Shown in pieces: positions 16,812 through 25,856 of a DNA stretch of 64,000 nt. Within the stretch, counting starts at the first letter, position 1. The number at the start of each line of letters is the position of its first letter. The notes below the pieces were generated by a model. That model ran no database searches and was not told the DNA's origin. It saw only the letters and a list, made by a program, of their open reading frames with translations. The position numbers were made by a program, and so were the translations under genes. Source of the DNA: Candidatus Sulfuritelmatomonas gaucii (GTDB lineage: Bacteria > Acidobacteriota > Terriglobia > Terriglobales > Acidobacteriaceae); the NCBI GenBank assembly GCA_900290245.1, contig OKRB01000024.1, forward strand, positions 1 to 64,000. Direction: 5' to 3'.

Positions 16812-16980
16812 ACACCCCCGCCCCTCCCTGTTCCTTGCTACGGTTCCCGTCCCCGTCCTTTGCTCACTCGCTCCCCTGTTCCCTATTCCCATTCCCTGTT
16901 CCTGTCAGACGTCCTATGCTCTCTTGCTCCCTCGTTCCCTCCCTCCCCTGTTCCCTGTTGCCTGTTCCCTATCCCCTAAG
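16812..16980. repeat. C/T-rich CCCTGTTCC tandem-like tract
   Basis: A pyrimidine-rich stretch made of irregular repeats of CCCTGTTCC and CCTATTCC on the plus strand, with almost no purine runs. No protein fits. Its complement is the same kind of GGGAACAGGG-type purine tract that appears inside dusB at 35925-35995, so this is a dispersed repeat class in this genome. Confidence 0.65.
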
Positions 16981-17026
16981 GCCTCACCCCCGCCAGCTGA
17001 CGCACGCCAGATGCGCGCAAAGTTGT

Positions 17027-17055
17027 TTGACAATTCTCTCCCGCCGGATTATTCT
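17027..17055 (+). promoter_or_regulatory. Candidate sigma-70 promoter before the Kelch gene
   Basis: TTGACA at 17027-17032 and TATTCT at 17050-17055 are separated by exactly 17 bases. It faces rightward into the truncated Kelch-repeat gene. Confidence 0.5.
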
Positions 17056-17179
17056 CCGACCCGTATTCATAAGCTAGACAACTTTTCCTGTTCCAGCCCA
17101 CGTTGGTTCCGGGCAGGGTGTTGCATCTCCAGGCTCCGCAATTCCTTCCCGCGGGTCACCTCTCGAGCAGTTCCGCGCG

Positions 17180-17758
17180 TTGGCTGAAGTCTGGTGTCTT
17201 CACCCGCCGGCTCTCCCGTGGAGCGGAGCGCTTCACGCAAGGGGGCTTCCAGTGCGTCGTTCGTCCGCTGTCACATCCTTCGCATCCTGTCGGCAACGAG
17301 TCTTCGCCTGCCTCGCATCCACGAGCAGCCCCAGCACAGAGTTGGCGCGGAAGCGGCAGCGTGCGGCAGTCGCATGCCCCAGAACCGCTCTCCCATCTCT
17401 GTTTGCGTTCTCGCTGGCTTCGCTCCTGCTCATCGCGGCGTCGATGCCGGCCTGCCCGCAAACATTCGTGCCCAATTGGACGCTTAAGTTCCCGGCGGCC
17501 AGCCCCTCCGCGCGTGAACAGTTCGCCATGGCCTACGATGCAATGCATGGCAGGGTGGTCTTGTTCGGCGGATTCAACGGTAGCAGCTACCTCGGCGACA
17601 CCTGGGTGTGGAACGGGACCACCTGGGCACTGCAATCCCCCGCAGCCAGCCCGACCGCGCGGTACGGTGCTTCCATGGCCTACGATGCGGCGCACGGCAA
17701 GGTAGTTCTGTTCGGGGGAGATGGCTTTCGCGAAATTACATGGTGCGCTTTGCTCTGA
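17180..17758 (+). pseudogene. Kelch-repeat protein truncated by the inverted repeat
   Basis: The readable part has a signal-peptide-like stretch (FAFSLASLLLIAASMPACPQ) and two Kelch-type units: REQFAMAYDAMHGRVVLFGG...YLGDTWVWNGTTW and RYGASMAYDAAHGKVVLFGG. Kelch proteins build beta-propellers of six or seven units, often extracellular. Here the second unit stops after GGDG, where the 188-bp repeat (copy A) starts, and the frame ends 30 bases later inside the repeat. The 3' part of the gene is missing from this locus. The true start is unclear; several codons upstream of the signal-like segment are possible. Confidence 0.75.
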
Positions 17759-17913
17759 TTCCTAACCTGCGGTGGTTATTTTTTGCGTAAAACGGCACCT
17801 GGGAAGGTCAATGCGTCGCAAAAATGCAACCTCTGGTGGTTACATTTGGGCCCAAAATGTAACCACTTAAGCGAACATTTGAGGGGGTCAACGCACCACT
17901 TGAGCGAACATTT
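17725..17913. mobile_element. Copy A of a ~188-bp inverted repeat (IS end or MITE-like)
   Basis: Starts with CTTTCGCGAAATTA and ends with two 18-base direct repeats CCACTTAAGCGAACATTT (17863-17880) and CCACTTGAGCGAACATTT (17896-17913). Also inside is a repeated 'aaCCTsyGGTGGTTA' motif. A reverse-complement copy lies at 26658-26845 with roughly five of six bases matching by eye. Multiple short repeats near a TGTTCGCT terminus resemble transposase-binding ends such as those of IS21-type elements, but no transposase is present. Confidence 0.8.
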
Positions 17914-17983
17914 CGCATGATTCCAGGCATGTTACAGCCCCTGCGCCGAAAAGCTGCACAAAAAATAGTGCGCGCGCTGCTGC

Positions 17984-18646
17984 CTACTCAAACAGCATCC
18001 GCTGCGCCACAGGACTCCAGTTTTTTCGGTGCAGCGGCGTCGGTCCCAGCCGCGCCAGCGCTGCCAGGTGCTCCTGTGAGCAGTAGCCCTTGTGCCGCGC
18101 CAGCCCGTACCCGGGATACACCGCGTCCAGCTCCACCAGCAGCCGGTCGCGATGCACCTTCGCCAGCACGCTCGCCGCGGCAATCGACAAGCTGCGCGCA
18201 TCTCCTTGCACAACTGCCTGTTGCGGGCACGCCCACTCTATCGTGTCGCACCCGTCGATCAGCAGATAATCCGGCGCGATGGCCAGCTGCTCCACCGCCA
18301 TTCGCATCGCCAATAGCGAAGCGCGCCGTATGTTGATGCGGTCGATCGTCTCCGCATCCACCGCCGCAATCGCCCACGCCACGGCCTTCAGGCGAATCGT
18401 CACGGCGAATTTGTTGCGCTGTTCTTCGCTGAGCTGTTTTGAATCCGTCAGGCCCCGCAGCCGCCAACCTTCGGGAAGAATGACAGCGGCCGCCACAACC
18501 GGCCCGAACATTGGCCCGCGCCCCACTTCATCGAGTCCGGCGATGCGCAGTGCGCCGCTTCGTCGCGCCGCGTTCTCCAGCCTCCATCCACAAATGGGTA
18601 CAGAAACCGTTTCGCGATCCGCGTCACTCGCCGCAGCCTTGGGCAT
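17984..18646 (-). CDS. rnhB: Ribonuclease HII
   Basis: 221 residues from ATG 18646 (MPKAAASD); a longer frame to 18790 is unlikely. The family signature is RIAGLDEVGRGPMFGPVVAA with catalytic Asp 39 and Glu 40, then LTDSKQLSEEQR, a DYLLIDG strand (third acidic residue), SIAAASVLAKVHRDRLLVEL, and YPGYGLARHKGYCSQEH. It removes ribonucleotides from DNA:RNA duplexes. PMFGP replaces the usual PLAGP at the signature, a mild change. It follows rplS on the same strand, a common arrangement, with a terminator between. Confidence 0.93.
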   Translation of the reverse strand: MPKAAASDADRETVSVPICGWRLENAARRSGALRIAGLDEVGRGPMFGPVVAAAVILPEGWRLRGLTDSKQLSEEQRNKFAVTIRLKAVAWAIAAVDAETIDRINIRRASLLAMRMAVEQLAIAPDYLLIDGCDTIEWACPQQAVVQGDARSLSIAAASVLAKVHRDRLLVELDAVYPGYGLARHKGYCSQEHLAALARLGPTPLHRKNWSPVAQRMLFE

Positions 18647-18811
18647 GCGATCAGTATAGAAACCGCACTGCCCGTCAGCCCGCTTCAGAATTCGCTTTAT
18701 TGTGGAAACGAAGACCGAAACTAGAAACCGCCCGCCAAGCTCGCAGCAAAGCCAATGGTCATTGTTTGCTTTTTGCCATGCTTCGCCCACCAGTTGCTGC
18801 GCACAAGCAAA

Positions 18812-18833
18812 ACCCCTGGCCTTGACCAGGGGT
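18812..18833 (-). terminator. Rho-independent terminator after rplS
   Basis: On the minus strand ACCCCTGG, loop TCAAGG, CCAGGGGT forms a perfect 8-bp stem followed directly by TTTTGCTTG. It lies 27 bases after the rplS stop. Confidence 0.75.
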
Positions 18834-18860
18834 CTGGATGGAGAAGCTGCCGCTGGGAAT

Positions 18861-19232
18861 TCAGGCTCGTGCTTTGCCCGTCTCGCGCTCCACTTCCTTC
18901 AGCCGGGCTGCCTTGCCGCGCAACCCGCGTAGGTAAAAGAGCTTCGCTCGCCGCACTTTGTAGCTGCGCACAAGCTCAACTTTGTCGACAACCTTCGAAT
19001 TAAAAGGGAAAATACGCTCGACTCCCTGGCCAAAGCTCATCTTGCGCACTGTAAACGTGCCCTGGGGCCCTTTGTTGACGGCGATCACCAGGCCCTCAAA
19101 GGCCTGCAAACGTTCCTTGTCGCCTTCCTTGATCTTGACTTGAACACGAATCTGGTCGCCCGGCACAAAACTGGGCAAATCGGTGCGCTTAAGCTTGTCA
19201 GCCAGGCGCTGCATAACTGGATGGATTGACAT
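18861..19232 (-). CDS. rplS: 50S ribosomal protein L19
   Basis: 123 residues, the usual length. The sequence has the L19 marks [57 protein letters not shown] and [20 protein letters not shown]. It lies at the 30S-50S interface of the ribosome. In many bacteria it follows trmD directly; here a plus-strand gene is wedged between the two. Confidence 0.97.
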   Translation of the reverse strand: MSIHPVMQRLADKLKRTDLPSFVPGDQIRVQVKIKEGDKERLQAFEGLVIAVNKGPQGTFTVRKMSFGQGVERIFPFNSKVVDKVELVRSYKVRRAKLFYLRGLRGKAARLKEVERETGKARA

Positions 19233-19356
19233 TGTCTTTTCCTGCGATTGAACTCAGAACCTCAAGTTTATCAAACATCCCTGTCTCGCACCTAATTGTA
19301 GTCGGGCCAAGGTTTTGCGCTAGCGTCGCGAACGTTGGAGCGCTATAGTTCCTCCC

Positions 19357-19824
19357 ATGAACGACGAACGCGCACTTCTACGTCACACCCTCGCCACACT
19401 CGCCTACCGCACGGCGCGCGCCATTGAAGGCGCTCCGGCAACCTTTGCCGACTTCAGCGGTGCCGGCCGGCGCCCGGTTCAGATCCTTGCTCACATGGGC
19501 GACCTGCTCCACTGGGCGCTATCTCTAGCACAGGGCAGCCAGCGCTGGCATGACTCGCAGCCCCTCGCATGGCCGCAGGAGCAGCAGCGCTTCTTCGACG
19601 CACTCACTGCTTTTGACGCACTCCTTGCCTCATCTGCCCCGCTCCAGGCGCCCGTCGAGCGGCTGTTCCAGGGACCTGTTGCTGACGCCCTCACACACAC
19701 CGGCCAGCTCGCCATGCTTCGCCGCTTGGCCGGCGTCCCGATTCGCGGCGAAAACTACTACCTCGCTGCAATCGCTGTCGGCCAGGTTGGTCCCGGGCAA
19801 CCGGATCCAATCAAACCCTTTTAG
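19357..19824 (+). CDS. DinB/YfiT-like four-helix protein
   Basis: 155 residues, mostly helical: ERALLRHTLATLAYRTARAI, RPVQILAHMGDLLHWALSLA and DALTHTGQLAMLRRLAGVPI. The spaced His residues (LAHMGDLLHW and THTGQLAM) are at the places where DinB-superfamily proteins bind a metal. The exact role is unknown; relatives include thiol transferases and stress proteins. It is inserted on the opposite strand between trmD and rplS, with its stop only 18 bases from that of trmD. Confidence 0.6.
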   Translation: MNDERALLRHTLATLAYRTARAIEGAPATFADFSGAGRRPVQILAHMGDLLHWALSLAQGSQRWHDSQPLAWPQEQQRFFDALTAFDALLASSAPLQAPVERLFQGPVADALTHTGQLAMLRRLAGVPIRGENYYLAAIAVGQVGPGQPDPIKPF

Positions 19825-19841
19825 AGCAGCTCCGGGAACTC

Positions 19842-20660
19842 TTATTTTTGGTTCGCTCGCATGGCAGCCAACAGCTTCTGGTCATCCACGCTCAGTGACG
19901 CGCGCTCCAGGAGTTCGGGGCGGTTCTGTAGCGTCTTTCGCAATTGCTGTTCGCGGCGCCAGCGCCTGATCTCCGCGTGATCTCCGTTGAGCAGGACTTC
20001 AGGCGCGCGCAACCCGTGGAATTCCCCCGGTCGAGTGTAATGGGGATAATCGAGCAACCCGCCCGCTCCGTGCTGCGACCGCGGAACTCCGTCGACATCT
20101 ACATCGATCTCCGCGTCTGCCACGCCAAAGCTCTCAAACTCGCCGGATGCCTCATTGCCCAGCACGCCGGGAATGAGCCTCATGGTTGCGTCCAAGACGA
20201 CTGCGGCTGCAAGCTCGCCGCCGCTCAGCACGTAGTCGCCGATCGAAAGCTCCAAGTCACAGTAGAGCTCGTTGATTCGCTCGTCGACACCCTCATACCG
20301 CCCGCAGACCAACACCAGGCGATCCAGGCTGGCGAGTTCGCGCGCGGTCGCCTGTGTGAACAGTTGACCCTGCGCAGAAAGCAGAATCACCCGCGATCCA
20401 GTGCTGGTAGTGCCGCGTTCAGCTTTCGCCCTGATCCCCAGCGCTTCCAGAGTCTCGGCAAGTGGCTCCGGCTTGAGCACCATCCCCTCGCCGCCGCCAA
20501 ACGGGCGGTCGTCGACTGTGCGGTGCTTATCGTGCGCGTGCTCGCGCAGATCATGCGTCTCGACTGTCACCAACCGTTCTTTGAGGGCCCGGCGCAGGAT
20601 GCCGTGCGCCAGAACGCCCTCGAAGAATCCAGGGAAAATGGTGACAATGTCGAACCGCAT
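19842..20660 (-). CDS. trmD: tRNA (guanine-N1)-methyltransferase
   Basis: 272 residues. It has the N-terminal MRFDIVTIFPGFFEGVLAHG, the substrate loop DDRPFGGGEGMVLKPEP, and the trefoil-knot SAM site LVLVCGRYEGVDERI and SIGDYVLSGGELAAAVV. The C-terminal part has LLDYPHYTRPGEFHGLRAPE. It makes m1G37 in tRNAs and is essential. The protein is slightly longer than usual because of an acidic insert around EIDVDVDGVPRSQHGAG. The usual upstream partners rpsP and rimM are absent; instead it sits 39 bases downstream of a secreted-protein gene. Confidence 0.96.
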   Translation of the reverse strand: MRFDIVTIFPGFFEGVLAHGILRRALKERLVTVETHDLREHAHDKHRTVDDRPFGGGEGMVLKPEPLAETLEALGIRAKAERGTTSTGSRVILLSAQGQLFTQATARELASLDRLVLVCGRYEGVDERINELYCDLELSIGDYVLSGGELAAAVVLDATMRLIPGVLGNEASGEFESFGVADAEIDVDVDGVPRSQHGAGGLLDYPHYTRPGEFHGLRAPEVLLNGDHAEIRRWRREQQLRKTLQNRPELLERASLSVDDQKLLAAMRANQK

Positions 20661-20699
20661 GCCTCTGATGATAGAAGCTCGCGGCCGGGGTTGCGCGGG

Positions 20700-21956
20700 T
20701 CACTTGGGAGTGCAGCCGCCTACGAGTCGTCCCGGGCCCGCAGTCTGGGTGCCATCGACGAACTTCGGAATGTCGGTCAGCAGCACTGGGCCTGCCAGGT
20801 TATAGAACACCCCTGAGCACTGCAACTCCCCATTCAATTGGAAGAGCGCATAGGTCCCCACAGCTCCGCCGGTATAGTTGTTCTTGCTCCCTTTGATCAT
20901 GTTGTCCGATGCCACAACATCGCCGCCCGATTCCAGCGATTTGAGCCAAAGCACATCCCACGGGCTGTTGTCCCCGGCCGCGCTCTTTGCGTCGAAGCCC
21001 ATTTCCTGCGCCAGCCCGTCGGCGCGCATCACAGCGTTCAAGTGCGAGATCGTTGGCGGTTGCGCAACGGGCAGCGTGCTGGCCGGTTGCTCCGGCATTG
21101 CGGAGACTTCGGGCTCCGTGAGCGTTTGTAGGAACGCGTCGATGCCCAGCGCGACCGATCGCTTCTCCCGCTCTGCAGCAATCTCGCTCTGGCGATCCGG
21201 AGTTCCCACTTGCGGTTTGGCCTGGTCGGCTGGTTCTTCAGCTTTCACATCCACGCAACCGCGAGCATTCATGAGCGCCAGGAACTTGGAGAGAAACGGC
21301 GACCGAGCTTCATTGACCGTGACCAGTGAGTGCGGCATATAGGTGTCCGGGACCACCACCGGCACGCCCGCTGCTCTCAGGTGGCCTGCGACGTCGTTCA
21401 TCAGAGTCTGATCGAGAATGTCCCCTGCCAAAGGTGTGGTCACCGATGTGGTGGTAAACAGAGCCTTCGCCACCGACAGCGCCTGACTCACCGGAAAGCC
21501 TGAGAGCATCGACTCGATCGAGGAAATCAGCCCGCGCTGGCTTTGCTGCGGGCAATACCGGTTAGCGCGCGCTGTCAGAATGTCCATGGTGGAAATATCC
21601 GAGCGCCAAAGCTGAAAGTCAGCCAATGCGTTCGAACCGCCAGCGACGATCACGACGCCCGAGGCATTGCTCATTCCGCCCCGGGGCGCGCACTTGTCGT
21701 CGGCTGCGCCCAGATTTCGCGCTACATTGCAAGCCACCGTCGCACCTTCGGCATCCATGGCGCTGTAGGTGAGCATCTCCGAGTCGATGGCAAATGCTTT
21801 ATTGTTTTGTGTCGCGGCGCTTGTTCCCTGCGCTGCGTTTTGTTCGGTTGGTTGATTCGGCGTCTGGGACTTCGCAGGATTACACATTGTCGCAGCTGCC
21901 AACGCCATCAAGAATCCGCATCCGCCTGCCCAGGCAAGGCGTGACCTTGCTTTCAT
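20700..21956 (-). CDS. Secreted hypothetical protein
   Basis: 418 residues with a Sec signal peptide (MKARSRLAWAGGCGFLMALAAATM, cleavage probably near PAKSQ). The mature protein has several spaced cysteines and no recognised domain; segments such as ASGVVIVAGGSNALADFQLW and QTLMNDVAGHLRAAGVPVVV suggest an alpha/beta fold. It lies between the CHAT-TPR gene and trmD, all minus strand. It may be a surface protein; no function is proposed. Confidence 0.65.
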   Translation of the reverse strand: MKARSRLAWAGGCGFLMALAAATMCNPAKSQTPNQPTEQNAAQGTSAATQNNKAFAIDSEMLTYSAMDAEGATVACNVARNLGAADDKCAPRGGMSNASGVVIVAGGSNALADFQLWRSDISTMDILTARANRYCPQQSQRGLISSIESMLSGFPVSQALSVAKALFTTTSVTTPLAGDILDQTLMNDVAGHLRAAGVPVVVPDTYMPHSLVTVNEARSPFLSKFLALMNARGCVDVKAEEPADQAKPQVGTPDRQSEIAAEREKRSVALGIDAFLQTLTEPEVSAMPEQPASTLPVAQPPTISHLNAVMRADGLAQEMGFDAKSAAGDNSPWDVLWLKSLESGGDVVASDNMIKGSKNNYTGGAVGTYALFQLNGELQCSGVFYNLAGPVLLTDIPKFVDGTQTAGPGRLVGGCTPK

Positions 21957-22235
21957 AACAATCCTCCACTCTCTGATTCGAGATACGTTTTTCGCCGCAG
22001 AAACCCCGGAAAGAGGAGGAAGATGCCTGGGGGGCCTCTATTCAGGCTATTTCCGCGGGTTGCCCGCAATCTTATCATCCGCGCATAGCTGTTGCGGAAA
22101 AAGATTTGAATCCCGCAGCAGACCGGCTACTCCCCGTCATGAACTTATTGTGGCTCCGTCACGCTAGTCGTAAACTTGTCGACTTCTCTATCTTCTCGTC
22201 TCCGTTTTCCCTCGGGCCTTGCTAACGGCTCACCA

Positions 22236-25200
22236 TTATGAATGCGCCCAATAAAAAGGCAGATCCTTCCCGTAGCGCTGCTTCACCGTTTCGCGCTCCT
22301 GCAACTGCGCCTGCCGCAAGGCCTCAGGCTTCTCCAATCCTCCGAGCCAATTCTTGTAGAACAGCGCCATCAATTCCTCGGTTTCTTTGTCGGGGACGGA
22401 CCACATGCTCATCATCACCGCGTCGGCCCCGGCTTCCTGCAGCCCGCGCCGTAGTCCGAATACCCCATCGCTATTCAGTTCTTTTCCCAGACCCGTCTCG
22501 CAAGCGCTGAGCACGACAAGCTCCGTCCCTTCCAGATTCAGCTGGCTCGCCTCGAACGCCGTCAGAACGCCGTCGTCCACGCCAGCCTCAGGCGTCATTC
22601 CCTCCCGCACCCGGTCCGCACCAGCAAAGAACAACCCGGACCGCAACATGGGATCTTCATTCACATTCGCCGTCGTGCCGCGCGCCTCCGCGTTTACCTT
22701 CAGCTCCTCATCCGACAAAAAGAACCCGTGCGTGGCAATGTGCACGATGCGAGGTCCATGTGCCTGCGTCATCGTGTCCTTTAGCGCCAGGTCACCGGTG
22801 TACTCGGTCGCCTGCCAACCGGCGTTCTTCAACAGCTTGTCTACCGTGTCCACCTCCAGTTGCGTACCGGGCAGCAGGTTCAGGTCCCCACCTTTCAAAT
22901 CCCCGCCACGCGACGCCATCTCTGCGGCATTCTCAGTCGGACTCGGCGCCGGCGGCAAGCCCGCGCCAACTCCGGTCGCGCCACCTCTCAACTCCGCAAT
23001 CGCCGTCTTCTGCTGCGCCGCTGTCAAGTCGAACTTCGGATTCCCCACCACCAGCGCGCTTCTCGCCTGCGTGATATGCGCCGTTAACAGCAGGTCCTTC
23101 GTGCTGTTCACAATCCGAAGCTGAACTTTCTCCATCAGCAGCTTGCCCTCGCTGTCTGCCATCAATCCCATCGGAATCGTGTTTAGTACGCCATCTGGAG
23201 AAACATACACCCGCTTCGCCCCAGCCAGCGCCGGCTCCAGCGGCTTCCAGAACGCCGCATACGCTGCGCTCGTATTCGCGACGGTTCCTTGCTGTCCCGT
23301 TGTCGCAGGCGCTTCCTCTGCCTCAAAGCCGCGCGTCTGCCCCACATCGTCGCGATACGCCAGCATCGGCCCCGCCTCCAACTGCTTTGCCGTGCCCAGC
23401 GTCACGAGTTCCGGCTCCTTGTCCTCGGGAGTCACGACGAGCGCGACATAAAGAAAATCTCCCGTCAAGCCAAACCCGTTGTCATTCGGGAACTTCGTCA
23501 CCTCCACGGCCGACTGGCCCGGCTTAAGCGCCTTCTGCACATCGCGCCATGTCGCCGCGTTCTGCGCTTTCTGCTGGCTCAACGCTGCCGAGCGCTTCAT
23601 CAATGCTTGTTCCAGCGTGTTCGCCTCGATCGCCACCTGGTCAAGCTGCGCCCGATAGTTCGCAGGATCCCCGACCTTGTTCTCAACCAAGGCTGCTACT
23701 TGCGCCCGGTCGCTAGCCAGTTTGTCCAGCATCGCCACCGCCTGCGGATCGCCGCTGGCCACCACCGCTGCACGCATCGCTGCTGCGCTTGCCGCGATCA
23801 GCCCCTTTTCTTCGAGCAGCGCGTCATACATCTGGCCGGCAAGCTCCGGCATCTGCTCGTGGTACTTCGTCACAAAGCTGAAGAACATAGGAAACGCAAC
23901 CCGCTGCGTCGAAAAGTAGATGATCCGGTCCCGCTCGCTCATAGTTGCCGCATCCGAGCGAAACTCGTCGATCAGTTTTCCCAGATAAGACTGAAAATGC
24001 GGCGCGGCCTGTACCGGCTTGTCCCATGCAAAATACAAGGCCGCCAGATCTTCCTCGTCATCAAGCAACCCGGGGTCCTTTGGATTCAAATGTGCCGTGT
24101 CAATCTTCAAGACCTGCTGGTACATCGGCTCGGCTTCGGCAAATTGATGTTGGGTCTTGTAGATTCTGGCTAGCCCCTCCAGGCCTGCCGTCACGGCCAC
24201 ACTGTCTGGCCCGGCCGTCTTCTCAAAGATTGCCAGCGCCCGCTTGTGCAGCGACACAGCGTCATCGTGCTTGCCCAGGTCTTCGGCGATCGTTCCCAGC
24301 CGATCCAGGCATTTTGCTACGTCCGGGCTCGTGGCGCCCTCCGCATGCGCATAAATCTGCCCCGCCGAGTTGAACATCTTTGCCGCCCCGTCCAGCTTTC
24401 CTTCCTTCAACATCAGCTCGCCTGAGTCTGAGAACGCATCCCCTACCTCCTTGCGCGAGTCCCCAAGAACCTTCACATACATCGGGACCGCGCTCAGAAA
24501 CAATTGCTCCGCCTCGGCCGTCTGTCCGTGCGAGGCATAGAGATTCGCCAGATTCATCATCGTGGCCAAAGTCTGCAAATTCGCCGGCCCCATGCTCTTC
24601 AGGTCAATCGCCAGCGCTTGCTTGAATGCCATCTCCGAATCGCTGTAACGGAATTCGTGTTCGTAAAGCCTGCCCAGGTCCGTCAGCACAGCCGCCACAT
24701 CAGGATGATTAGGCCCCAGCACCTTCGCGCGGTTCGTCAGCGCCTGCAACATTAGCGACTCAGCCTGCGGGTACTTCCCCTCGTCGCGGAGGAGCGAGCC
24801 CATGTCCTCTTCGATCAATGCGATCGTCGATTGCTCCGGCGAAGTGGCCTTCTCCTCACTGACCAGAGCCTTCGCGTACGTCTGCTCCGCGTCGGCAAAT
24901 TTCCCTTCGTTCGTATACGCCTGCGCCAGATGCTCAAGAGACAAGCCGATCAGTGGATGCTGCGGTCCCAGTGCCTTCAAATTCGCCGCCAGCGCCTGGT
25001 TGAACGCTTGCTCGGCATCCGCAAACTTGTCCTCTTGGTCATACAGCGTGCCCAGGCCACCGAGCGCCGTGGCCGCACTGGCGGCGTCTCCCAGCCTTTC
25101 CTCGATCGCGACTGATTTCTTGTAAAGTGCCTCGGATTCGGGGTACTTGCTCTCCCTCAAATAGATCAACGCCAGGTTGTTCGCGTCCGTCGCTACGTTG

Positions 25201-25697
25201 TCGTTGTTTTCGCCCAGCACCTTTTCATGGATTGTCAACGCCTGTTGCGTCGCCTTCTCCGCCGCCGGGAAATTTCCTTCTTGCCGATAAAGGTCGCCCA
25301 AGTTAGCCAAGTCCGTCGCCGTATCCTTGCCGTCTGCACCCTCGTTCTTCGTGTCGATCGCCAGCGCCTGATTCAGGTGCGTCTCCGCATCGCTGAATTT
25401 CTCAAGATTCAACTCAAGAATTCCGAGAAAGTTCGCCGACAGCGCAACATGCCGCTCATTCGGGCCCCACGTCGCCTCCGCCACCTGCAACGCTTGCTGC
25501 TCAATGGGAAGCGCGGCGACATAGTTACCCTGCCCGTTCAGCTTCTCCGCCTGCTCGCTGAGTTGATACCACCGGTCATACTGGCCATGCGCTTCCAGCA
25601 CAGCAGCGCAAATCAGAACGCAAGCCCCCCCAACGCGCACATGCGCGCTCTGGCGCGCAATCAAAGCACACACCATCCGTAAAGATGAAATCGTCAT
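22236..25697 (-). CDS. TPR-repeat protein with C-terminal CHAT protease domain
   Basis: 1153 residues. After a hydrophobic N-terminus (VLICAAVLEAHGQ) come about a dozen tetratricopeptide repeats (40-600) of the kinesin-light-chain type, such as YPESEALYKKSVAIEERLGD. A helical linker is followed by the CHAT domain (about 780-1153), a caspase-like fold with His near 990 (IVHIATHGFFLS) and Cys near 1066 (VVLSACETGLG), both present. CHAT-TPR proteins act in signalling or conflict systems where the repeats sense a partner. The C-terminus FYWAHS is cut short compared with FYWAAFxxxG; adding one base restores FYWAAFIMVSR, suggesting a late frameshift. Confidence 0.88.
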   Translation of the reverse strand: MTISSLRMVCALIARQSAHVRVGGACVLICAAVLEAHGQYDRWYQLSEQAEKLNGQGNYVAALPIEQQALQVAEATWGPNERHVALSANFLGILELNLEKFSDAETHLNQALAIDTKNEGADGKDTATDLANLGDLYRQEGNFPAAEKATQQALTIHEKVLGENNDNVATDANNLALIYLRESKYPESEALYKKSVAIEERLGDAASAATALGGLGTLYDQEDKFADAEQAFNQALAANLKALGPQHPLIGLSLEHLAQAYTNEGKFADAEQTYAKALVSEEKATSPEQSTIALIEEDMGSLLRDEGKYPQAESLMLQALTNRAKVLGPNHPDVAAVLTDLGRLYEHEFRYSDSEMAFKQALAIDLKSMGPANLQTLATMMNLANLYASHGQTAEAEQLFLSAVPMYVKVLGDSRKEVGDAFSDSGELMLKEGKLDGAAKMFNSAGQIYAHAEGATSPDVAKCLDRLGTIAEDLGKHDDAVSLHKRALAIFEKTAGPDSVAVTAGLEGLARIYKTQHQFAEAEPMYQQVLKIDTAHLNPKDPGLLDDEEDLAALYFAWDKPVQAAPHFQSYLGKLIDEFRSDAATMSERDRIIYFSTQRVAFPMFFSFVTKYHEQMPELAGQMYDALLEEKGLIAASAAAMRAAVVASGDPQAVAMLDKLASDRAQVAALVENKVGDPANYRAQLDQVAIEANTLEQALMKRSAALSQQKAQNAATWRDVQKALKPGQSAVEVTKFPNDNGFGLTGDFLYVALVVTPEDKEPELVTLGTAKQLEAGPMLAYRDDVGQTRGFEAEEAPATTGQQGTVANTSAAYAAFWKPLEPALAGAKRVYVSPDGVLNTIPMGLMADSEGKLLMEKVQLRIVNSTKDLLLTAHITQARSALVVGNPKFDLTAAQQKTAIAELRGGATGVGAGLPPAPSPTENAAEMASRGGDLKGGDLNLLPGTQLEVDTVDKLLKNAGWQATEYTGDLALKDTMTQAHGPRIVHIATHGFFLSDEELKVNAEARGTTANVNEDPMLRSGLFFAGADRVREGMTPEAGVDDGVLTAFEASQLNLEGTELVVLSACETGLGKELNSDGVFGLRRGLQEAGADAVMMSMWSVPDKETEELMALFYKNWLGGLEKPEALRQAQLQERETVKQRYGKDLPFYWAHS

Positions 25698-25856
25698 TGC
25701 GACTGGACCTCCTCGCTAGGCCTCGATCGCATACTTGTCGACGCCGCGAAACCTCAACCGCACGATGATCTGTACGTTCGCCAACCCATGATGGCGATGT
25801 CAAGCACAAATCCAACCGAAACCTGATCTACGAGCTTGCGCGCGGTTGGCCGCTGA

